DNA of 64,000 nt from Heterotrichella gracilis (lineage: Eukaryota; Sar; Xanthophyceae; Tribonematales; Xanthonemataceae): NCBI GenBank assembly GCA_032358255.1, contig JAULBX010002889.1:79331-143330 (forward strand), written 5' to 3'. The position numbers and the translations under genes are program-made. Of this stretch, positions 57,801-64,000 are shown piece by piece. Below the pieces are notes generated by a model that saw nothing but the letters and a program-made list of their open reading frames with translations, had not been told where the DNA came from and did no database searches. Within the stretch, counting starts at the first letter, position 1, and every line of letters begins with the position of its first letter.

Positions 57801-59165
57801 TGGGTGATGTGCCCACTGGTAGACTGCAGCTGGAACTGCACCTCTTCAAGCACCATGGCGGTGATTTCATCCAGCTCCAGCATCGAACCCACGCCAAGGA
57901 CAGAGGTGCACACCATGAGATTCAGGCTCGCATTGCTGGTGAGCTGGGACACCGCGTTTGGCCGCTGGAGTGCAAACTCCAAGGCTAACCCCAGCGCTTT
58001 GTGCTGGTCGGAAAACACCAGGTGCTGCCCTGGAATTGGATGTGAGATTTTGTTAACGTTCCCCTCTTGCTGGTTGGCATGGACAGCTGAGCTTGCACTG
58101 GCATTGGCTTTTGCCAAAGTTGGGATTAACATAATTTTCAGGGACTGTGGGCTTAGGAACAGGTCCACGATGTGTAAAACCAGCGCTGCCCCTGCTAATC
58201 CATCCTCTGCGGAGTCAGATGCAGGCGAGGCGCCTTCATTGATGAGCGCAATTGATGCTTTCACCGACGAAAGGAGGGTGGGGAAGTACTCCAGCTTGGA
58301 CGCTGCGCTTGCACCGCCACTGAATAGGAACAAAACAGTTGCTCAGATTGCCTGTCTGCATTTTACACCTTCCAATTTATGTAATTTCAAATAATTATTA
58401 AAATTACATAAATTGGAAGGTGTAAAATGACTGAGGCTGTCTGGTGTAAGGCATGTTTCAAGCATATTCGTTCCAGGAGATCAGCAGTTGGACTCTTGGG
58501 CCTTCCATTGGCATTATATCATTGTCACCATGGCACTGCCAATGCACATGAGGCAAAGCATGCTGTTGTCCATGTGCATGCTTTGTCCCAGTGCACATGT
58601 GGTCTCACCTGATGCTGTTCCCCATGTGCATGCTCTGTCCCAGGAGTGATTGCAGGGCATTCAGGACCACGCGTTGCGCCAGCATCCTCAGCTCATTTGA
58701 CACACCAGCCTGAAATTCTGCACAATTTAAACCTTGCGTTACTGGCAATCAGCTCTCTAGGCAGTTATACTATCACAGCATGATGCACCATAAAGCTTTG
58801 TGCCTCTTCAATAGTCAAGGGACTGTGTCTACAATATACACATACCTGGTACCAATGCATAGACAGCATATGCCCATGGTTCCAACTACTTTATAATAAT
58901 TATGGAAGCCACAGGCATGCATGAGCACAATGCCAGCTTCCATGGAATATTGAATATGAATATCCAATAGTTGGAACTATATGGGCATGCACACTCTTTC
59001 CAATGGTCAGTGGGGTGGACTAGTTTGACAACCCACCATCTGCATACGACTGCAAAACCTCCCCAAGCTCCACCAGCATGTTTGCCTTGTCAGAGCCATG
59101 GTAGCGTTCAACATGCAGCAGGTCTCCCTTTATAGCCCCCTCCATGGCTGCTAACAGCGTTCCAC
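54867..59165 (-). CDS. Large alpha-helical (HEAT/ARM-like) repeat protein
   Basis: Exons read on the minus strand: 59165-59037 (start ATG probably 59145), 58717-58609, 58319-57770, 57598-57521, 57205-56992, 56734-56603, 56346-56126, 55837 to about 55760 (donor unclear) and about 55457-54867. The first seven junctions are GT-AG and in phase. The protein is nearly all amphipathic helices, e.g. NELRMLAQRVVLNALQSLL, LQQLLRRAFQLLYTW, VRTLLDVMRRYAVDGSRL, PSVRMRRAVVKLAMRLAV and LLCKARDKDKQVCAQALAAL, the spacing of HEAT or ARM repeats. The last exon adds an acidic, Gly/Arg-rich low-complexity tail. I could not assign it to a named family (condensin, Integrator and related scaffolds were considered). 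An upstream 5' exon is possible. Confidence 0.62.
58359..58429. repeat. Perfect 29-bp inverted repeat (hairpin or miniature element)
   Basis: Arm 58359-58387 (cattttacaccttccaattt, then atgtaattt) is the exact reverse complement of 58401-58429, with a 13-bp AT-rich loop. It lies in an intron of the helical-repeat gene. It is much more AT-rich than its surroundings, as expected of a recent miniature foldback element. Confidence 0.85.
58556..58592 (-). repeat. Exon echo (helical-repeat gene exon 2, 3' end)
   Basis: atgctgttgtccatgtgcat then gctttgtccca copies 58614-58645 (atgctgttccccatgtgcat, gctctgtccca). Confidence 0.75.
58866..58990. repeat. Imperfect foldback, MITE-like
   Basis: Ends gcatatgcccatggttccaa and, on the other strand, gcatgcccatatagttccaa pair across the element. 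Inner blocks (atggaagccacaggcatg and its counterpart) also pair. About 125 bp, in an intron of the helical-repeat gene. Confidence 0.6.
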
Positions 59166-60081
59166 CTGCAGAAAAGGTTAAAAAGGATGGAGGCTCCCAG
59201 ACTGGTGACAAGGTGACAGAGTACTCCTTGCCAATGGCTGCGTGCAGTCCTATATATATAAGAGCTTAATATAAGGGTCTTTGAGGCAAACAGTCGAGCC
59301 CAGCTAACCCAGCTTCTGTTTCGCAGGTCACTGAGAGTCAAAACTTGTCAAGGGTGCAGATGTATCTTAGGTAGATGTGTGACATACCTATCCACTCAGC
59401 CTGAGTCTCTCAGCGTGAAGAGTGACTCCAGCCCGACCATTCAATTGGTTCCCAGCCGTTGGCAACACTCTTTAAGAGTAAACGACACTGAACCGCTTTG
59501 TGGGTAGCCCATTGGAATAACGGCAATCAATACCTCAAGTGGTGTTGAGGTTTTCGAAGTTGGGTGGTTTCACTATGCCATCGTGCCCACTTTCAAATGC
59601 TCTTGAAGAAACCGTGCCCACTTTTACAAATGCATTGGCAATGGGCCCATTATCTCGACATGAAAACGAACCTATGATATATCGCATATGCATGCCATGG
59701 CGCTCGAAAAACCCTAGGGGCTCAAATTGAACCCTACAGGTATTGAACACCCACAACTCGTGATATTCGTGTCTGTATCTGCCCATGATTTCTGTATTAG
59801 TCCCCGCCGGTTGCTGTCGCATACACTCTCCTGTGATATCTGATACCATCTCTCCGTTCACCCAGCATCCACCTGGGACCCTTATGCACGAGTATGACAT
59901 GGGTTCTTATGCATGCATGCATATGCCCGACATCAAGTGAGTTATTGCAAACCACACCATATCATATATAGGTAAAGGTATATACCAGTTAAGAGAACCA
60001 GACTTAACAATCAACAGCACTGGTTGGACACCCGCCTGGTCGCTTGCTCGCCAAGCCGTTGCTTTCGGCCCCAATGCAGTC
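59166..60081. other. Intergenic stretch between divergent genes
   Basis: No clear exons. It holds a gcatgcatgcatatg palindrome at 59912-59926. A minus-strand frame of 121 codons (59535-59900) has no supporting features. Confidence 0.4.
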
Positions 60082-63000
60082 GTGCACCCTTGTCAGGGCA
60101 TCCCGACGGTGTCCTGCCAACAACGGACACCACAGCGGGTCAGGGCTGTTAGCGCCGTCGGTGGCGCTCGTCTGCGGCGCGTTGGCCCACTTGCCCGCGG
60201 CAGCTGGGGTGCAGGGCCCAACTCCCTTGTGCTATGCGAGGTGAGCCTCTCTACCTTCAACCCCTGTGTGAAACCACAACTTCCAGTACGTTGCTTGACT
60301 GCCGTGCTCCATGACCAGACCCGGCACCTTGCTCCTGTGCTCTCCCACCAAAAACCCTGTGCTTGTGTGAGTTAATGTCAACAAGCGCGTGGGCTGCTTT
60401 CTTGCAGGCTGCCCCCTCAGACCAACCCACAGCACAGGGGGTGAAAAACCCCGTGGGCGATGGCTCTGCCACCAGGAACCCCGGCGGACTTCCAACAATC
60501 TCTCTCAACGCGCTACCAGCGACTGACAAGGGCAATGTACTCAGCAGTGACGAAATGAGTATGGCGCTCCTTCATGCTCTACACATACCCTAAACCCTAA
60601 ACAGTTCCTTCACGCGGAGCACATACCCTAAACCCAAAACCCTTACTACTTCCTTGACCCTGAACACATACCCCAGGCGTCTCCCACCTCAAACCGCCAC
60701 TGGGGTGCTGGTACACCTCACATTTGGCCACTGTTTAGGGTTTAGGGTTTATGATTTAGGGTTTAGCCACTGGGATCATGCTGGTGCTGGTACACCTCAC
60801 ATTTGGCCACTGGTTAGGGTTTAGGGTTTATGATTTAGGGTTTAGCCACTGGGATACATGCTGGTGCTGGTACACCTCACATTTGGCCACTGTTTAGGGT
60901 GTAGGGTTTAGGGTTTAGGGTTTAGCCACTGGGATACATGCTGTTGCTGGTACACCTCACATTTGGCCACTGTTTAGGGTGTAGGGTTTAGGGTATAGGG
61001 TTTAGCCACTGGGATACATGCTGTTGCTGGTACACCTCACAGGCGGGGCACTGGTGTGCGATGCTTGCCACACAGGGCAAGAGACAAGGGCTCTGTTGGG
61101 TCGACACTACCTTGGGGGGGATTAACCAGCCATGTTTTTGGATTGTAGAGCAGAGGAGGGTGTATAATTCCGGGTTTAGGGTTTAGCCAGCGGCTCTCTC
61201 TTCCGCTGACACGCCCTAGGGCAGCTGCCACCTGTCTGTTGAGGAGGACACCCTGAACCCTAAACCCTGCACACATTGTATCAGAATAATCAGAACCCCT
61301 GGTGAGGTTCCCCTTGCCGTTGAGAGCTGACCTGAAATCCTACACCCTTATCAGGCCCTGGCAGCGCAAAGCTGTCCAGAAACCCTAAACCCCAAGCCCT
61401 GAGCATGCCTTGTTGGCGCTCACAGCTGATCTAGAACTCAACATAGTGCCATCCCCCACCCCACAGCTTGTCTCCTGGTACCAGTCGCTGCATGAGCGGC
61501 AGGCGGCGCTTACCCTCCAGCAGCACGCGCTTGATGAGGAGTGGATTGACTACACCGAGAAGAGGAACCAGCAGGCTGGCCTGAATCACGTGGAGGAGGG
61601 GGCGCAGCAGGTATGCGGCAGGGTCCTTGGTGGCTGTCCCGCTGGACACCTGGTTGAACATGGGCACCATGTAACTACCGGAATCAGCGGGACAAAGCAG
61701 GAATCCGCCGTGGCCCTGCACAGTTGTGGTACAGGAGGGTATGTCAACATGCCTTGTGAAAAGTGCCCCCCCCCCACCCCCCCACCCCACCCACCTTGTG
61801 CACAGTGGTCCCCAGCCCACAACGCATGGAGTTCAATGCCTGGGTTTGCAAGGCATTATGTGCCGCCCAACTATAATCCACCCCTTGTTGCAAGGTTGGC
61901 CTGGGCTCCAGCGCCCGTCTGTGAAACTAAATGATGATGAACAATAAGGAATGTATCCCCATCTGCATGCGTACCATGGTATTTCAGTCCCCTGTAAAAT
62001 GAACCAAAATGAGAACTGAATGATAGTATTACTTCTATGTAATGAATGATAACAAATAGACAACAGATAATTTATCTCTGTCCCCACATGGACCAGGCCC
62101 CGCTGCAGCCACGCAATGGCGCCGCGCCTGCCCAGCACAACACTGCAGCCCCTGGCATCAGCGCGCCTGGCGGCAGCAGTGGTGACGCGTTGGAAGAGCC
62201 CGGTCCGCCTGCCGAAGTGCTGCCACCTGGCGCAAATCCCATCATATTTCAGGGGGAGCAGTGGGCGGAGGCTGTGCGTGTGATAGGGGCGGTTAGTTGG
62301 TAGGTGTAGGGTTTAGGGCACTGGATGGGCAGCTCCCAGCTTTGGTGCCACTGGGGCAATGTGGTGGTAGGGTTTAGGGTTTAGGAACAGGGGTGCAGTG
62401 GGGTAGGCCACCGCACAGGTGGCAATGCAACAAGCCTACTTTTGTGTTGTTTGAGTGGAAGCAGTGGGACTTGTTTGTTGATTCAGGTGTGTGCTTCATA
62501 ATGTGAGTGTTTCCTGCTGTAACCCCAAAGTCAGACGCAGCACCCTGTCCCATACTCGCATGCTAAGGATGAAGGATTGTGGGTGGTTTATGTCCTTGCT
62601 TCTGTAATTGTCGCTTGGGTTGGTGTTTAGGGCTTAGGGTGACGTCCTTGCTTCTGTAACTGACGCATGGGTGGGTGTTTTGCAGGCTGGCAGGGCAAAA
62701 TTCTTGGCTACAGACCCTACAACCTAAACCCTAAACAGTCCTGATCTTCACGCCAATCTTGGCTACAGACCCTAAACCCTAAGTCCTAAACAGTCCTGAT
62801 CTCCACGCCAATCTTGGCTACAAACCCTAAACCCTAAACAGTCCTGATCTCCACGCCAATTTTGGCTCAACGTCAACCCTAACCTCTAAACCCTACTGGT
62901 GTCCACGCCACTTTCGCAGGCTGCCAGGGCAAAAGAGTTCAGCATGGACAATGACATACTCTTGACCGTTCCAATTAAGTACCCAGATAGTGACGATGAG

Positions 63001-63908
63001 GATGAGGATGAGGATGAGGGCGATGGCACCACCAAGACCATCACCAAGATCATCATCCAGCCAGACGGCCAGCCAGAGCCCATGCATGAGATGAACAAGT
63101 TCCTCCCCGCAAGCCTGCCGATAGATTGCTTCACGAGCTTCCAGAGCGTGAACATGCCACTGGTGTACACGCTCGGCATGGCGGACCTCATGCACGCGAT
63201 AGACGCGCCGCTCAGGTGCATGCTGAACCGCATCTTGCACAAGAGGGGCCTGCGCCGCCTGCAGCGAGCGCAGGAGGTGTTATGGGTAGCTGAGGACTAT
63301 GCTCACACAGAACGGTTTTGTATGACAAGCAGCAGTTGCGGGAGTGCGTCAAGGAGTTGGTGCACGAAGTCACTGGCAACGGGGAGGAGTGGGACGTGGA
63401 GGTGCTGCTCCGCCTACACCCTAAACCCTAACCCGTAAACCCTAAACCCTAACTCTTTGTGACAGTCACTGGAAACGTGGAGGCCTGGCACGTGGAGGTG
63501 CTGGTGCCTTGAATCTTGTTTATAAGGAACTGGGACTTTGAAGTTGTTTTGTGTATTTTCTTTTTTTACTGACAATCGGGATATTCAGTAGTTTTCCTTT
63601 TGTTCGTTTATTAACCATTGGGATGTGCAGGTGCTGCCTAAACCCTGAACCCTAAACCTTACACCCTACACCTCAACGTGCAGGTGCTGCTCAGCCAGTG
63701 GGCCAAGGCTAGCGCCGAGTGGCACCTGCGGTCTTGTCTTGACTTGTTTTACGCAACACCTGCCACCTTTGACGTGTGCAACCTGGTGGAGCTTGAGCAG
63801 CTGCAGCGGCTGGTCAAAGATGACAAGGACTTTGATCCCTACCGCGAGCTCACGATGTTCCTGGCCATCGCTGCTCACAAGGAAAGGCAGGGCGAGCTCA
63901 ACTGGTGA
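60082..63908 (+). CDS. Unrecognised acidic protein, 5' end unresolved
   Basis: Exons with good phase: up to 60240 (open from 59941, no ATG; Arg/Ala/Ser-rich, transit-peptide-like), 60408-60558, 61467-61610, 62097-62291, 62920-63278, 63311-63401 and 63684-63908 (stop TGA). A linking exon between 60558 (phase 1) and 61467 (phase 0) is missing from my model. The protein has a helical segment (QSLHERQAALTLQQHALDEE), a Pro/Ala linker, an Asp/Glu run (SDDEDEDEDEGDG) followed by KTITKIIIQPDGQPEP, then a compact C-terminal part (NMPLVYTLGMADLMHAID, VLYDKQQLRECVKELVHE, ASAEWHLRSCLDLFY, ELEQLQRLVKDDKDFDPY). I do not know the family. The introns are crowded with telomere-like minisatellites and exon echoes. 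Confidence 0.6.
60700..61040. repeat. 80-bp minisatellite with TTTAGGG core
   Basis: Four full units and a partial one with period 79-80 bp. Each unit is ctggtacacctcacatttgg, ccactg, two to four TTTAGGG-type words, then ccactgggatacatgctg. It lies in an intron. The units are nearly identical, so the array is recent. Confidence 0.9.
62590..62716 (+). repeat. Tandem duplication plus exon echo
   Basis: gtccttgcttctgtaattg and gtccttgcttctgtaactg are a pair of about 50-bp units. The second runs into gtgttttgcag followed by gctggcagggcaaaattctt, a copy of the acceptor and first codons of the exon at 62920 (cgcaggctgccagggcaaaa). Confidence 0.8.
62695..62919 (+). repeat. About 60-bp minisatellite running into a splice acceptor
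   Basis: Four units of the form cttggctacaraccctaaac, ccctaaacagtcctgatctc, cacgccaat. The final, decayed unit (gtccacgccactttcgcag) supplies the acceptor of the exon at 62920. Confidence 0.85.
63422..63455. repeat. Short CCCTAAA run
   Basis: Four or five CCCTAAA-type words in a row directly after the exon end at 63401, between the exon and its echo. Confidence 0.85.
63462..63640 (+). repeat. Exon echoes (unrecognised gene, exon before last)
   Basis: cagtcactggaaacgtggag then gcacgtggaggtgctgg at 63464-63505 copies 63367-63406. A shorter gatgtgcaggtgctgcc at 63622 resembles the acceptor and start of the last exon (63680). Confidence 0.7.
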
Positions 63909-64000
63909 CCAGTTTGAACGGTCGTGAAACAAGCAGCGGGGGTCTCCATGCCGGTTTTGGTTGGGCAGCCAGCGGTTGCAGCATGAATGCCCTGGTGGAC

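Noticed and set aside
60074-60240. ATG at 60074 as start of the unrecognised gene
   Set aside because: Its frame ends at the 60240 donor in phase 2 and meets a stop in the next exon. The frame that joins correctly has no ATG here.
60700-61040. Chromosome end or subtelomere
   Set aside because: TTTAGGG words are short, imperfect, in both orientations and inside introns of normal genes. The arrays have non-telomeric flanks.
60700-62919. CRISPR-like array
   Set aside because: The units are tandem without unique spacers, and the setting is a eukaryotic intron.

Overview
The window looks like nuclear DNA of a green alga (Chlorophyta); I cannot name the species. The evidence is: interrupted genes with GT-AG introns and clean reading phases; plant-lineage proteins (a PPR-SMR protein, a plant-type TauE/SafE carrier, a DUF1995 protein, an archaeal-type dehydroquinate synthase); likely plastid transit peptides; scattered Arabidopsis-type telomere words (TTTAGGG/CCCTAAA); and TGTAA, the usual chlorophyte poly(A) signal, after several genes. 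All gene models were built by eye from splice sites and phase.

Layout. 0-4 kb: the 3' end of an Ala-rich, silk-like protein gene (+), a Pro-rich ORF (-) and a small unknown gene (-). 5.4-7.0 kb: an inverted repeat, then a possibly plastid-targeted coiled-coil protein (-). 7.8-10.3 kb: a five-exon isochorismatase-family hydrolase (-). 12.3-14.0 kb: a weak exon (-), then a five-exon rhodanese-domain protein (+). 15.6-20.5 kb: a ten-exon TauE/SafE carrier (-). 21.0-22.2 kb: the spliceosomal SmG protein (+). 23.4-27.3 kb: a PPR-SMR protein (+). 28.7-33.5 kb: a small exon (-) head to head with a gene fusing a transit peptide, a NUMOD3-like motif, two CCHC zinc knuckles and a DUF1995 domain (+). 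35.1-40.6 kb: a 14-exon nuclear protein with a forkhead-like winged helix (+). 42.7-46.7 kb: archaeal-type 3-dehydroquinate synthase with a transit peptide (+). 47.1-52.6 kb: a YLPM1-like P-loop nuclear protein (+). 54.9-59.2 kb: an alpha-helical repeat protein (-). 60.1-63.9 kb: an acidic protein I do not recognise (+).

The most unusual signal is not a gene. Most echo-bearing introns hold one or more degraded, same-orientation copies of the end of a neighbouring exon with its splice site. I call these exon echoes. They are repeatedly joined to TTTAGGG-type words. I record about 35 in ten genes. The forkhead-like gene, the rhodanese gene and the spaces around them have almost none. The introns seem to have grown by repeated tandem duplication of exon-intron junctions, with telomere-like words at the joints. 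In places the copies keep usable splice sites and so could give alternative exons.
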